Shown piece by piece: positions 8,300-16,731 of a DNA stretch of 24,313 nt. The notes under the pieces were generated by a model. It saw only the letters and a program-made list of their open reading frames with translations, did not search any database and was not told the origin of the DNA. The first letter of the stretch is position 1, and each line of letters starts with the position of its first letter. The stretch spans positions 1-24,313 of the forward strand of contig CAZJED010000021.1 of the NCBI GenBank assembly GCA_964544965.1, in the 5' to 3' direction. The position numbers and the translations under genes are program-made. The stretch comes from UBA11869 sp964544965 (GTDB taxonomy: Bacteria > Pseudomonadota > Gammaproteobacteria > Eutrophobiales > Eutrophobiaceae).

Positions 8300-9598
8300 T
8301 TATGTAGAATATCTCTCAACTGCAATATTTGAAATGTCTAAATTAGCCTCCTTGCATAATTTATGCAATTTAAATTCCTCTAACTCCACTTCCATAAACC
8401 ACCCGCTCACATCGTCTACATTCTCTTGTTTGACAGCACCAATATCAAATAGTTTTGCTCTTAATTGACCTGCGGACAAAGGTAAATTTATATATCGTGA
8501 CTTTTTGAATTGCCCTAAGTGTTTGATAATGGTTTCTAATAGTAAATTAACCCCTTCGCCTGTTCGAGAAGACAACCAAATACGTGTTTTTTTACAATCA
8601 GCAGAAATCTCAATGCGTTGTTTTTGTTCTGTATATTTATCAATCTTATTGTAAACCTCTATTTGCGGTACATTAGACGCTCCAATCATATCAATTACCT
8701 GATTTACCTCATCAATGCGTTGCTGACGATATTCTTGATCGACATCAATAACATGTATAAGTAAATCTGCCTCACTTACCTCGTCTAGTGTAGCTTTGAA
8801 CGATTCAATTAACTCATGAGGTAAATCACGAATAAAGCCGACTGTATCTGTTAAAATAACTTCATTAGCGGTGTTAATTTTAAGACGTCTTAATGTTGGA
8901 TCTAGCGTTGCAAATAATTGATCTGCAGTTCTGACATTTGCATTTGTTAAGTAGTTAAATAGAGTCGATTTTCCTGCATTTGTATATCCAATAAAAGAAA
9001 TGACTGGGATATCTTTTTTCTTACGCTGCCGCCGACTTTGGTGCCTTTGTTTCCTAACTTTTTGTAAGCGTTGCTCTATTGTTTTAATACGATTGCCAAT
9101 CAAACGCCGGTCGGATTCTAACTGAGTTTCGCCGGGTCCGCGTAAACCAATACCCCCTTTCTGTCTTTCTAAATGAGTCCAGCCTCGTATTAAACGAGTT
9201 TTTAAATGTTGTAATTGGGCTAATTCGACCTGTAGTTTACCTTCATAACTTAATGCCCGTTGTGCAAATATATCGAGTATCAGTCCTATTCTATCTATAG
9301 CACGTATATTCAGAAATTTTTCTAAATTTCTCTCTTGTGCTGGCGATAAGCAACAATTAAAGATTACAACATCCGCGCTTAATTTCTCCGCAACTTCCTT
9401 AATTTCAGCAACTTTCCCCTTACCAACAAAGTATCGAGGCTCAACATGCAATCGAGTTGCTGTAATTTCGCCAACAACCTCAAGACCGGTTGATTTAACT
9501 AACTGATGAAACTCGTTGTGCTCATCGTCTATGCTTGAATCTTTAAATTCAACATAAACAATTAACACCGTTTGTATAGAGGTAGATTCAGATTTCAA
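8300..9598 (-). CDS. hflX: GTPase HflX (ribosome-splitting factor)
   Basis: A GTPase that binds the 50S subunit and splits stalled or hibernating 70S ribosomes. The HflX N-terminal domain (about residues 9-140; EPRYFVGKGKVAEI) is followed by the glycine-rich signature GGIGLRGPGETQLESDRR (148-165), a basic coiled linker (170-196) and the G domain: G1 GYTNAGKS (204-211), a TLDPT switch region, G3 DTVGF and G4 NKID. A C-terminal HflX-specific domain completes the 432 residues. The start is TTG at 9598 with GGGA seven bases upstream. No in-frame ATG exists before the middle of the protein, and the TTG start aligns well with the E. coli N-terminus. It follows hfq by 32 bp. Confidence 0.95.
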   Translation of the reverse strand: MKSESTSIQTVLIVYVEFKDSSIDDEHNEFHQLVKSTGLEVVGEITATRLHVEPRYFVGKGKVAEIKEVAEKLSADVVIFNCCLSPAQERNLEKFLNIRAIDRIGLILDIFAQRALSYEGKLQVELAQLQHLKTRLIRGWTHLERQKGGIGLRGPGETQLESDRRLIGNRIKTIEQRLQKVRKQRHQSRRQRKKKDIPVISFIGYTNAGKSTLFNYLTNANVRTADQLFATLDPTLRRLKINTANEVILTDTVGFIRDLPHELIESFKATLDEVSEADLLIHVIDVDQEYRQQRIDEVNQVIDMIGASNVPQIEVYNKIDKYTEQKQRIEISADCKKTRIWLSSRTGEGVNLLLETIIKHLGQFKKSRYINLPLSAGQLRAKLFDIGAVKQENVDDVSGWFMEVELEEFKLHKLCKEANLDISNIAVERYST

Positions 9599-9630
9599 AC
9601 GATTCCCAAATATTAAATGTTGCTTTAAAC

Positions 9631-9876
9631 TTAATCTTCTGCCTCAACATCCTCTTCAGCATGAACAAGCTTTACATTTCTAGCTGGTACGATTGTCGAA
9701 ACTGCATGCTTATAAACTAACTGACTAACTGAATTTTTAAGAAGTATGACAAATTGATCAAAGGACTCTACCTGTCCTTGTAGTTTTATCCCATTTACCA
9801 AGAAAATCGAAACCGGTACGCGCTCCTTTCTGAGAGCATTTAAAAAAGGATCCTGCAATGAGTGCCCCTTACTCAT
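9631..9876 (-). CDS. hfq: RNA chaperone Hfq
   Basis: An Sm-like hexameric RNA-binding protein that pairs small regulatory RNAs with mRNAs. All landmarks are present: N-terminal SKGHSLQDPFLNALRKERVPV (proximal-face residues Q8 and F42-type contacts), the Sm1 core with VNGIKLQGQVESFDQFV, and the Sm2 motif YKHAVSTIVP. The C-terminal tail is short and acidic (EEDVEAED), giving 81 residues compared with 102 in E. coli. The ATG is preceded by a very strong Shine-Dalgarno (GGAAGGGGG). It sits between miaA and hflX as in nearly all gammaproteobacteria. Confidence 0.97.
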   Translation of the reverse strand: MSKGHSLQDPFLNALRKERVPVSIFLVNGIKLQGQVESFDQFVILLKNSVSQLVYKHAVSTIVPARNVKLVHAEEDVEAED

Positions 9877-9902
9877 AGGTTATTCCCCCTTCCTGTCTTA
9901 TT

Positions 9903-9955
9903 ATTATATGAATCGCAGTGAACAGGTCTTATATTTTTCCGTAAGTATATTACAA
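9903..9955 (-). promoter_or_regulatory. Candidate promoters of hfq in the miaA-hfq gap
   Basis: Two minus-strand candidates lie here. One has -35 TTGTAA (9955-9950), a 16-bp spacer and -10 TATAAG (9933-9928). The other has a perfect -10 TATAAT (9908-9903) without a convincing -35, and would give a leader of about 20 nt ending in the strong hfq ribosome site. The 101-bp gap after miaA supports an internal promoter. No terminator was seen between miaA and hfq. Confidence 0.35.
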
Positions 9956-9977
9956 AATGAGTTAATTTTTTGGTTAA

Positions 9978-10901
9978 TTATTTAAGATTACCTAAGATTT
10001 CAGGGAATATGTCGGATTTATAAGGATTAAACCGTTCTGCACTTTTTTCAGCCCTACACCAAGTCATTTGACGTTTGGCAAGCTGGCGGGTTGCAATGAT
10101 TGAATGTTCCTTCATTTCACTGTGACTAATTTCATTATCTAAATAACGCCAGATTTGTCTATACCCAACAAGTCTCATTGAAGGTAAATCTAGCGATAAA
10201 TCGCCACGATCATAAAAAGATTTAACTTCCTCTACTAAACCTGTTTCAAGCATTTTAACAAAGCGTTTTTTTACTCGTTCATGTAACTCTTCCCGATTAT
10301 CCGGGAATAAAATGATTTTCTTAATGGGAAATGGGAATGCTTTCTTATTCTTTGTATTTGTTAATTCGGTTAGTGTATTTCCAGTTATTTCAAACACTTC
10401 CAATGCGCGTTGTATTCTTTGTGTATCATTCTGATTTATCCTTAATGCGGACTTAGGATCAACTTTGCCTAATTTTGTGTGCAGATACCCCCATCCCTTC
10501 GCTTCTGCTTCAGCCTCGATTTTAGCTCTTATACGATAATCAGCCTCTGGTAGCGCATCTAGTCCATACTCTAATGCCCTAAAATACAAGCCGGTACCGC
10601 CTACAAGTATTGGTATATTTCCTTGTTTGTGAATTTCATCGATTGCTAAGTAGGCATCTTGTTGAAAACGAGCCGCAGAATAACTTTCCTTTGGGTCGCA
10701 TATGTTTATTAATCGATGGGGGATTTTTTCTAAAATATCTCTGCTTGGTTTTGCTGTCCCTATATCTAAACCTCGGTAGACCATCGCAGAATCCACACTA
10801 ATAATTTCAGCGTTTATGTTCTCATGCAGATAAATAGCTAAATCAGTTTTCCCGGTGGCCGTTGGGCCCATTAAAAAAATGACGAATGGTTCTTTAGGCA
10901 C
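9978..10901 (-). CDS. miaA: tRNA dimethylallyltransferase MiaA
   Basis: Transfers a dimethylallyl group to N6 of A37 in tRNAs reading codons that start with U. The P-loop GPTATGKT is at residues 12-19, followed by the family motifs ISVDSAMVYRGLDIGTAKP, VGGTGLYFRAL and, near the C-terminus, ATRQLAKRQMTWCR. Length 307 is normal. The start is GTG at 10901 (MPKEPFVIFLMGPTATGK); a downstream ATG would begin inside the P-loop, so GTG is the sensible choice despite a weak Shine-Dalgarno. It is separated from amiB by only 56 bp; in E. coli, mutL occupies this gap. Confidence 0.96.
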   Translation of the reverse strand: MPKEPFVIFLMGPTATGKTDLAIYLHENINAEIISVDSAMVYRGLDIGTAKPSRDILEKIPHRLINICDPKESYSAARFQQDAYLAIDEIHKQGNIPILVGGTGLYFRALEYGLDALPEADYRIRAKIEAEAEAKGWGYLHTKLGKVDPKSALRINQNDTQRIQRALEVFEITGNTLTELTNTKNKKAFPFPIKKIILFPDNREELHERVKKRFVKMLETGLVEEVKSFYDRGDLSLDLPSMRLVGYRQIWRYLDNEISHSEMKEHSIIATRQLAKRQMTWCRAEKSAERFNPYKSDIFPEILGNLK

Positions 10902-10957
10902 TATTATTTATGCTGAAAAATATAATATTGAATAGCCTAAAAATAAAACTTACTGGC

Positions 10958-12271
10958 TTAAGTGCCGCTATTTTCAGGGATGATAATAGTTTGACCTACA
11001 CGTACAAGATTACCTTTAAGTCCGTTATATTCTCGTAATTTATTAGTACTCACTCTGTATTGTTGAGCAATTTTTGAAAGTGTGTCCCCTTTTTCAATAA
11101 TATGTTTGCGCGATGACAATAGCGTGCCTTCTGGCGCAAAATCTCTAAAATAGCCTTTAAGGCCTTGTAATATAGCGTTGGACATTTTTTTACGATAGCC
11201 GGAATTGGCTAACCTTTTCTCTTCAGATGGATTTGAAATAAATCCCGTTTCTATCAGAATTGAGGGAATATCTGGCGATTTAAGAACAGCAAATGGAGCT
11301 GATTGAACATTTCGTTTATGCACTTTTCCAATCTTTCTTAATCCCTTAATAACATGCGTGGAAACGTCAATGCTTGCTTCAAGGCTTGCGGTTTGAGATA
11401 AATCTAATAGGACTGATGCTACAAGTTCATCTTTATCCTCCAAACTAACCCCGCCAACTAAATCAGATGAATTTTCTTTTTCAGCTAACCATTTAGCAGC
11501 TTCGCTACTTGCGCCTTTTTTACTTAAAACATACACAGAAGACCCTCTTACTCTAGAATCACGAAAAGCATCTGCATGAATTGAAATAAAAAGATCAGCT
11601 CTATACTCACGTGCTTTTATAATCCGATTTCTTAATTTTATATAGTAATCCCCTTTGCGAATTAATACAGCACGCATACCCCTTTCTTTATTAATATCCT
11701 TAGCAAGATTTTTAGCGAGTTTCAAAACAACATCTTTTTCATAAACACCGCTTGGGCCTATTGCACCAGGGTCATCACCCCCATGACCTGCATCAATTGC
11801 GATAATGACATCACGAAGTTTGGATGGTTTTTGGGTTTCCTTTTTAATCTCCCTTTTAGCGACTTCTTTTTTTACTTGTTTTATTTCTGTATCAAATAAA
11901 TCAATAACTAGTCTATGGCCATAACGCTTATTTGGCTGTAATTGGAAAATTTTATACTGAATTGGTTTTTTTAAATCAAAAACAATTCGGAGATCATTTT
12001 TATTTCTTTTAGCAGTGCGAATACCTTTTAGATATTTATCTAAGGATTTTGGCTGCGTGCTGATTTTATTGATTCTGGAATTTTTAATATCAATAACTGT
12101 ACGATTTGGTTCTGTTAGAGTGAACTGATTATGATTCACGGGACCGCTAATATCGAACACCACACGGGTACTATCCGGTGCGGCCCATATACGGACATTA
12201 TCGATACTGACAGTTTTTGCAAAAACTGACGAAGAAATAAAAATAAGGCAATTAATCAATAAGAAGCGCAT
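10958..12271 (-). CDS. amiB: N-acetylmuramoyl-L-alanine amidase (AmiB/AmiC type) with AMIN and LysM domains
   Basis: A periplasmic zinc amidase that cuts the amide bond between muramic acid and peptide stems, splitting septal peptidoglycan. A signal peptide (MRFLLINCLIFISSSVFA, residues 1-18) is followed by an AMIN septum-targeting domain (about 20-130), an Amidase_3 domain starting IAIDAGHGGDDPGAIGPSG (first zinc His in GHGG), further motifs FISIHADAF and ILIETGFISNPSEE (catalytic Glu), and a C-terminal LysM (HIIEKGDTLSKIAQQYRVS). A single LysM matches AmiB architecture, and the tsaE-amiB neighbourhood supports this name. ATG 12271 is preferred because it gives a clean signal peptide; an upstream GTG at 12289 is possible. 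Activity is expected to need an EnvC or NlpD activator elsewhere. Confidence 0.93.
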   Translation of the reverse strand: MRFLLINCLIFISSSVFAKTVSIDNVRIWAAPDSTRVVFDISGPVNHNQFTLTEPNRTVIDIKNSRINKISTQPKSLDKYLKGIRTAKRNKNDLRIVFDLKKPIQYKIFQLQPNKRYGHRLVIDLFDTEIKQVKKEVAKREIKKETQKPSKLRDVIIAIDAGHGGDDPGAIGPSGVYEKDVVLKLAKNLAKDINKERGMRAVLIRKGDYYIKLRNRIIKAREYRADLFISIHADAFRDSRVRGSSVYVLSKKGASSEAAKWLAEKENSSDLVGGVSLEDKDELVASVLLDLSQTASLEASIDVSTHVIKGLRKIGKVHKRNVQSAPFAVLKSPDIPSILIETGFISNPSEEKRLANSGYRKKMSNAILQGLKGYFRDFAPEGTLLSSRKHIIEKGDTLSKIAQQYRVSTNKLREYNGLKGNLVRVGQTIIIPENSGT

Positions 12272-12310
12272 ATCTGTCAGAAAATCCACCTTTCTATTGT
12301 TAATTCATCT

Positions 12311-12319
12311 GTTATAGCA
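12311..12319 (-). promoter_or_regulatory. Extended -10 promoter candidate upstream of amiB
   Basis: The minus strand reads TGCTATAAC, an extended -10 (TG-N-TATAAC), about 33 bases upstream of the expected start of transcription-to-ATG distance for amiB (ATG at 12271). Just upstream (12330-12346) lies an A/T palindrome, GATTTTTT-T-AAAAAATC on the plus strand, that could act as a bent or UP-like element. The 124-bp gap between tsaE and amiB supports a separate promoter. Confidence 0.4.
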
Positions 12320-12413
12320 ATAATTTCAAGATTTTTTTAAAAAATCAACCTATATATATGTTTTTATAGATAATAAGAGAAATAAATGACGAATACAGCT
12401 AAAAAGGAAAAAT

Positions 12414-12866
12414 CTATTTGGAAAGTTGTTTCAGAATTGACTTTCCAACGTCAGATTTTGATGTGAATTCAACCTCGCGAGTATTTTCAAGATATGTCAG
12501 TTCTAAGTTAATATCAGCATTTGGTAGTAAATTCCCACCCTTCTCAGGCCACTCAAAAAAACAAATAGATTGTCCATCACAATAATCCCGAATCCCCAAT
12601 GACTCAAGTTCCTCCGGGTCATCTAATCGGTACAAATCAAAATGATAAATAACATGACTATCGATCGAATATGGTTCGACGATTGTAAAAGTTGGGCTTT
12701 TTACGTTACCCGTGTGGCCAAGTCCATTGAGTGCACCACGAACAAATGTTGTTTTTCCTGTACCAAGCTCACCCTTTAGATAAATTATCTCACCACCTTT
12801 AAGATAGGATGCAACTTTTGCGCCTATCTCTGTTGTCTCAGTTTCATTTTTAAGTGTTTTTATCAT
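12414..12866 (-). CDS. tsaE: tRNA threonylcarbamoyladenosine biosynthesis ATPase TsaE
   Basis: The P-loop ATPase that works with TsaB and TsaD to make t6A37 in tRNAs decoding ANN codons. Walker A is GELGTGKTT (about residues 32-40); the family motifs VKSPTFTIV, YHFDLYRLDDPEEL and FFEWPEKG follow in order. Length 150 is typical. The ATG start lies inside the end of nnr (17-bp overlap), which is the usual nnr-tsaE coupling in gammaproteobacteria. Confidence 0.96.
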   Translation of the reverse strand: MIKTLKNETETTEIGAKVASYLKGGEIIYLKGELGTGKTTFVRGALNGLGHTGNVKSPTFTIVEPYSIDSHVIYHFDLYRLDDPEELESLGIRDYCDGQSICFFEWPEKGGNLLPNADINLELTYLENTREVEFTSKSDVGKSILKQLSK

Positions 12867-14520
12867 TATCAGTAGTCCGCAATCTTCCTGTGAAGGTGAA
12901 GTTAGATTGGCGACTCCACAAATTTGCGAGTTTGCGTAGGTACGGCATGAGGTCTGTCGCCATCATCCCTCTCTCACCAAATTCTGCGGCTAGGTCTGCA
13001 GCACGAGCATGCATCAAAACTCCTGCCTGTGTTGCCGTCTCAATGTCAGCACCTTGTGCAATCAGACCAGCTATAACACCAGTCAGTACATCACCCATAC
13101 CGCCTGTAGACATACCCGGATTACCTGCATTACAAACTAACAGATTACCCTGTAAATCAGTCACAATGCTTCCAGCCCCTTTTAACACAACCGGAGCTTG
13201 ATATTTCTCATACAACATTTTTGCAGATTGGTATCTATCTGATTGAACTGTGGTTACATCTGTTTTTAAAAGCCGCGCAGCCTCACCAGGGTGCGGGGTA
13301 ATCACCCAATTTGGTGAAGATTGTTCTTCTTCTGCTAATAGATTAAGCGCATCAGCATCGATAATAATGGGTAAGTCTAACTCAAGTACGCGTGCAAATA
13401 ATAATTTGGCCCACTCAGATTGACCAAGACCCGGACCAATCGCGATGACACTCGCACGTTTAATTAGCGGCATCAACTTATCGAGTGTTTCAACACCGTG
13501 ACTCATAATCTCTGGTATTGCTGCGCTAAGCTGAGCTGCATGAGATTTTCTTGTTGCTACACTGACTAAACCTGAACCTACCCGCATTGCTGCCTCTGCC
13601 GCCATTTGTGCAGCACCGAGGTAGCCTTCATCTCCTCCTATCACTAACACATGGCCAAAGTTTCCTTTATGCGCATTACGTACTCGTGTGGATAAAACAG
13701 AAAGGAAATTTGAACCTCTACTTTCTTCTAAATCATAGCATTTAATATCCTCGTCCTTTAGCTCGTTGAGACTTGGAGGTGGAACGTCAAGATAATCAAA
13801 TAAAATTTCACCTGAATATTCGCAACCATCATGTGTAAACATCCCTCTCTTTCTTCCCATGAAGGTTGTAGTAACATCGGCATTAACTGCCACACCCATA
13901 ACACTACCAGTATCGGCGTTAATGCCCGAAGGGATATCAATGGATAAGATCGGATGACTTGACTTGTTGAGTATTTTTATAAAAGTGGACAGATTTTCAT
14001 TATCTATATCACGTGTCAATCCGGTGCCAAAAATAGCATCAACAATAACGGCATCCGGACGTAAAAAAAACTGGTAGTTTAGTATTTCTGATTCTAAAAC
14101 TAATTCATCGATTAAATCATCATTTTCAAAATACTTATACATATCAATAAACTCAATAAACTCTGAATCTAAAGTAAGGAGTTCTTGGTAGGTTCTTTTG
14201 GCATCGCCTTTTAATTTCTCGGGATTAAAGCAGTTATAAATTCTAATCTGCCTTCCCGTTTCATCTTGATCTTCCATAGCCAGCTTTGCTAATACATAGC
14301 CGTCACCTGCATTATTTCCACAACCACAAATTACAGAGATATAATGACTTTTTAATGGATACCTTTGTTTTAATGTCTGGTAACTAAAGCGTCCTGCGCG
14401 CTGCATTAATTCATAGCCAGAAACACCAAATTTCTCAATAACAATACGGTCTAGTTCTCTTACCTGTTTGGCTGAATATAACTTTCCAGGACGCCACATA
14501 TGTCCAGAAATCGTTGTCAT
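12850..14520 (-). CDS. nnr: Bifunctional NAD(P)H-hydrate epimerase / ADP-dependent dehydratase
   Basis: Repairs hydrated NAD(P)H: the N-terminal NnrE domain (about residues 12-240) interconverts R and S epimers, and the C-terminal NnrD domain (about 275-535) dehydrates the S form using ADP. NnrE landmarks are YSAKQVRELDRIVIEKFGVSG, the CGCGNNAGDGY nucleotide loop and SIDIPSGINADTG. NnrD landmarks are HKGNFGHVLVIGGDEGYLGA, GPGLGQ, DADALNLL, TPHPGEAARLL and NPGMSTGGMGDVLTG. At 556 residues it is somewhat longer than E. coli YjeF (515), with extra sequence at about 100-165 and a short C-terminal tail. ATG 14520 was taken; ATG 14499 is an alternative. It follows orn by 19 bp. Confidence 0.96.
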   Translation of the reverse strand: MTTISGHMWRPGKLYSAKQVRELDRIVIEKFGVSGYELMQRAGRFSYQTLKQRYPLKSHYISVICGCGNNAGDGYVLAKLAMEDQDETGRQIRIYNCFNPEKLKGDAKRTYQELLTLDSEFIEFIDMYKYFENDDLIDELVLESEILNYQFFLRPDAVIVDAIFGTGLTRDIDNENLSTFIKILNKSSHPILSIDIPSGINADTGSVMGVAVNADVTTTFMGRKRGMFTHDGCEYSGEILFDYLDVPPPSLNELKDEDIKCYDLEESRGSNFLSVLSTRVRNAHKGNFGHVLVIGGDEGYLGAAQMAAEAAMRVGSGLVSVATRKSHAAQLSAAIPEIMSHGVETLDKLMPLIKRASVIAIGPGLGQSEWAKLLFARVLELDLPIIIDADALNLLAEEEQSSPNWVITPHPGEAARLLKTDVTTVQSDRYQSAKMLYEKYQAPVVLKGAGSIVTDLQGNLLVCNAGNPGMSTGGMGDVLTGVIAGLIAQGADIETATQAGVLMHARAADLAAEFGERGMMATDLMPYLRKLANLWSRQSNFTFTGRLRTTDNDKNT

Positions 14521-14539
14521 AAGGTTTTAAGTTCCAAAT

Positions 14540-15082
14540 CTATATGTTAAAAAAATGTTCACGATAAAATTTCAATTCGTTAATGGAATCACGAATATCC
14601 TCTAGGGCAAGATGCTTACTTTTTTTATCAAACTCCTCTTTTTCCGGTGCCCAATGTTTTACTAATTCCTTCACAGTACTTACATCAAGGTTTCGATACA
14701 TAAAGTATTGTTCGAGTGTCGGCATTAACCGATGCATAAACCTGCGGTCCTGACAAATACCACTTCCACACATTGGTGATTTTCCTTTTGGCACGAACTT
14801 TTCGACAAACTCTAATGTCAAACTCTCAGCTTTGGCGGCATCGTGGAGACTATTCTTGACTCTCTCGACTAAACCAGACTTGTTATGTTGGCGCGTATTC
14901 CACTCGTCCATTTTATTTAATATGGAATCGGGTTGATGAATTGCTACAACGGGGCCTTCTTCGAGGATATTTAATTCAGAATCAGTGATGATTGTTGCGA
15001 TTTCAATAATGAAATCATTGTCCGTATCCAGACCAGTCATTTCCAAATCGACCCAGATTAGGTTATTTTCTGATTGTGTCAT
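14540..15082 (-). CDS. orn: Oligoribonuclease
   Basis: A DEDDh 3'-to-5' exonuclease that removes diribonucleotides at the end of RNA decay and also degrades pGpG from cyclic-di-GMP turnover. The acidic active-site set is visible: IWVDLEMTGLD (D12, E14 region), the Exo II region with MCGSGICQDRRFMHR, and HLALEDIRDSINEL with the Exo III His and Asp. The C-terminus ends in the family signature FYREHFF. Length 180 matches E. coli (181). It is transcribed divergently from the M48 protease gene and probably starts the nnr-tsaE operon. Confidence 0.97.
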   Translation of the reverse strand: MTQSENNLIWVDLEMTGLDTDNDFIIEIATIITDSELNILEEGPVVAIHQPDSILNKMDEWNTRQHNKSGLVERVKNSLHDAAKAESLTLEFVEKFVPKGKSPMCGSGICQDRRFMHRLMPTLEQYFMYRNLDVSTVKELVKHWAPEKEEFDKKSKHLALEDIRDSINELKFYREHFFNI

Positions 15083-15112
15083 ATTAGACCCACTTTTATC
15101 ATCAAAGTAATT

Positions 15113-15140
15113 ATTTTAACCTTTATTTGGTTATTATGAA
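15113..15140 (-). promoter_or_regulatory. Candidate promoter of orn
   Basis: On the minus strand, -35 TTCATA (15140-15135), a 16-bp spacer and -10 TAAAAT (15118-15113) would start transcription near 15106, giving a leader of about 24 nt before the orn ATG. It lies within the 109-bp divergent gap between orn and the M48 protease gene. No equally good plus-strand promoter was recognised in the same gap. Confidence 0.35.
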
Positions 15141-15191
15141 CATGATTAATAGCTTACAATGGTTTTAAATTTGTTTGGGAGATAATAGAGC

Positions 15192-16436
15192 GTGAATTTT
15201 TTTACATATATATTTTTATTTAGCCTTTTTGCAGGTATTTTCGTCCAGTGGTTTCTTGTACAAAAACATATCAATTGTGTGCGCTCAAATCGTGATAACG
15301 TTCCCGATGCATTCAACGATAAAATTTCCCTAGAAGCCCATCAAAAAGCTGCTGATTACACTGAAGCTAAAGTTAAAACAGGCTTGTTTGAGTTGGTTAT
15401 AGGCTCTATATTACTTTTATTGTGGACGCTGGCCGGTGGTCTTCAGTTTCTCGATAATTGGTTACGAACATTTGGTATGTCTGAGATTTTGACCGGAACT
15501 GCATTGATATTGAGTGTTTTCGCAATCATGACAATTCTGGAACTGCCATTATCATTATTTAAAATATTTAAAATAGAACAATCTTTTGGTTTCAATAAAA
15601 TGACACCAAAAATATTCTTCGTCGATCTTTTTAAAAATACAATAGTTGGTTTTCTTATAGGTGCTCCACTTCTTCTATTTGTTTTGTGGATTATGCAAAG
15701 CAGTGGAACATACTGGTGGATTTACGTTTGGTTGACTTGGCTGGTCTTTAGTTTATTAATGATGTGGGCATACCCTGCCTTTATCGCACCGATATTTAAT
15801 AAATTCAGAACATTGGAAAATGATGAACTAAAAACACGTATTGAAAATTTGCTGGCTCGCAATGGTTTTAAAAGTAACGGTATCTTTGTGATGGATGGCT
15901 CCACCAGATCAACGCATGGTAATGCATACTTTACTGGCCTTGGTGCAAACAAAAGAATCGTATTCTTCGACACGTTAATTGATGAGCTAAGTTATGATGA
16001 AATTGAAGCCGTGCTTGCTCATGAGCTGGGACACTTTAAATGCAACCATATTCGTAAAAGAATTTTGTTGCTAGCTACAATATTTTTCATCGGTTTGGCG
16101 GTACTTGGTTGGCTAATCAACCAGACATGGTTCTATAATGGGCTCGGCGTCAATGAAATTTCGACTTACATGGCATTATTACTGTTTGTTATGATATCGC
16201 CCGCATTTACTTTTTTCATGCAACCTCTCTTTTCATCTATTTCTCGTCAACATGAATTCGAAGCAGATGATTTTGCAGCAGATCAAGCTCAGGCTGAAAA
16301 TTTAATTACTGCATTGGTTAATCTTTATCGTGAAAATGCAAACACATTAACACCTGACCCACTTTACTCTGCATTTCATGATTCACACCCACCAGCACCT
16401 ATTAGAATTGCACATCTAAAAAATAAATTTGCATGA
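15192..16436 (+). CDS. M48-family (Ste24/CAAX prenyl protease 1-like) membrane metalloprotease
   Basis: An integral-membrane zinc protease related to eukaryotic Ste24. The zinc motif HELGH is at residues 277-281 in LAHELGHFKCNH, and the third ligand is the Glu of HEFEADDFAADQAQ near residue 355. The N-terminal region contains several hydrophobic helices (about 4-22, 65-85, 100-120, 148-168, 172-195), with two more after the zinc site (290-310, 320-345), as in Ste24 homologues. Bacterial members probably act on membrane or secreted proteins; the natural substrate is unknown and prenylation is not implied. Start GTG 15192 has GGGAG ten bases upstream. The position next to orn is common in beta- and gammaproteobacteria. 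Confidence 0.9.
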   Translation: MNFFTYIFLFSLFAGIFVQWFLVQKHINCVRSNRDNVPDAFNDKISLEAHQKAADYTEAKVKTGLFELVIGSILLLLWTLAGGLQFLDNWLRTFGMSEILTGTALILSVFAIMTILELPLSLFKIFKIEQSFGFNKMTPKIFFVDLFKNTIVGFLIGAPLLLFVLWIMQSSGTYWWIYVWLTWLVFSLLMMWAYPAFIAPIFNKFRTLENDELKTRIENLLARNGFKSNGIFVMDGSTRSTHGNAYFTGLGANKRIVFFDTLIDELSYDEIEAVLAHELGHFKCNHIRKRILLLATIFFIGLAVLGWLINQTWFYNGLGVNEISTYMALLLFVMISPAFTFFMQPLFSSISRQHEFEADDFAADQAQAENLITALVNLYRENANTLTPDPLYSAFHDSHPPAPIRIAHLKNKFA

Positions 16437-16726
16437 AAAAAATATATGAACTTATTATTTTTTTAACTATCGCCTCTTTTCTTGTGACACCCGTTTTAGC
16501 TGTTGATTTGGAAAATGGAGAATCATTGCATGATGAGAATTGTTTACGTTGTCACGACGAATCAAAATATACAAGGAAGAACAGAATGATTAAAAATTAT
16601 CAACAGCTATACGAACGTATAAAAAATTGTGAACTTATGGCAGAACTAACTTGGTTTGATGAAGAGATTGATGATGTTACGGCTTATCTAAATAATCAGT
16701 TTTATCGTTTTAATTTAGAAAAATAA
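16433..16726 (+). CDS. Small periplasmic c-type cytochrome
   Basis: A 97-residue exported haem protein. The signal peptide occupies residues 1-23 (cleavage after VLA), and the single haem-binding motif CLRCH lies at 37-41. The C-terminal part has TWFDEEIDDVTAYLNNQFYRF, a helix pattern typical of small cytochrome c domains. A clear distal Met ligand is not obvious (M52 and M68 are candidates), so the redox role is uncertain. The ATG overlaps the stop codon of the M48 protease gene (ATGA), so the two are translationally coupled. It converges with recR with only 5 bp between stop codons, and no hairpin terminator is visible there. Confidence 0.85.
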   Translation: MKKIYELIIFLTIASFLVTPVLAVDLENGESLHDENCLRCHDESKYTRKNRMIKNYQQLYERIKNCELMAELTWFDEEIDDVTAYLNNQFYRFNLEK

Positions 16727-16731
16727 TAAAT

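Noticed and set aside
12854..13201. 115-codon plus-strand open frame opposite nnr
   Set aside because: Antisense to the conserved NnrD domain, with no ribosome site and no recognisable protein; a shadow of nnr codon usage.
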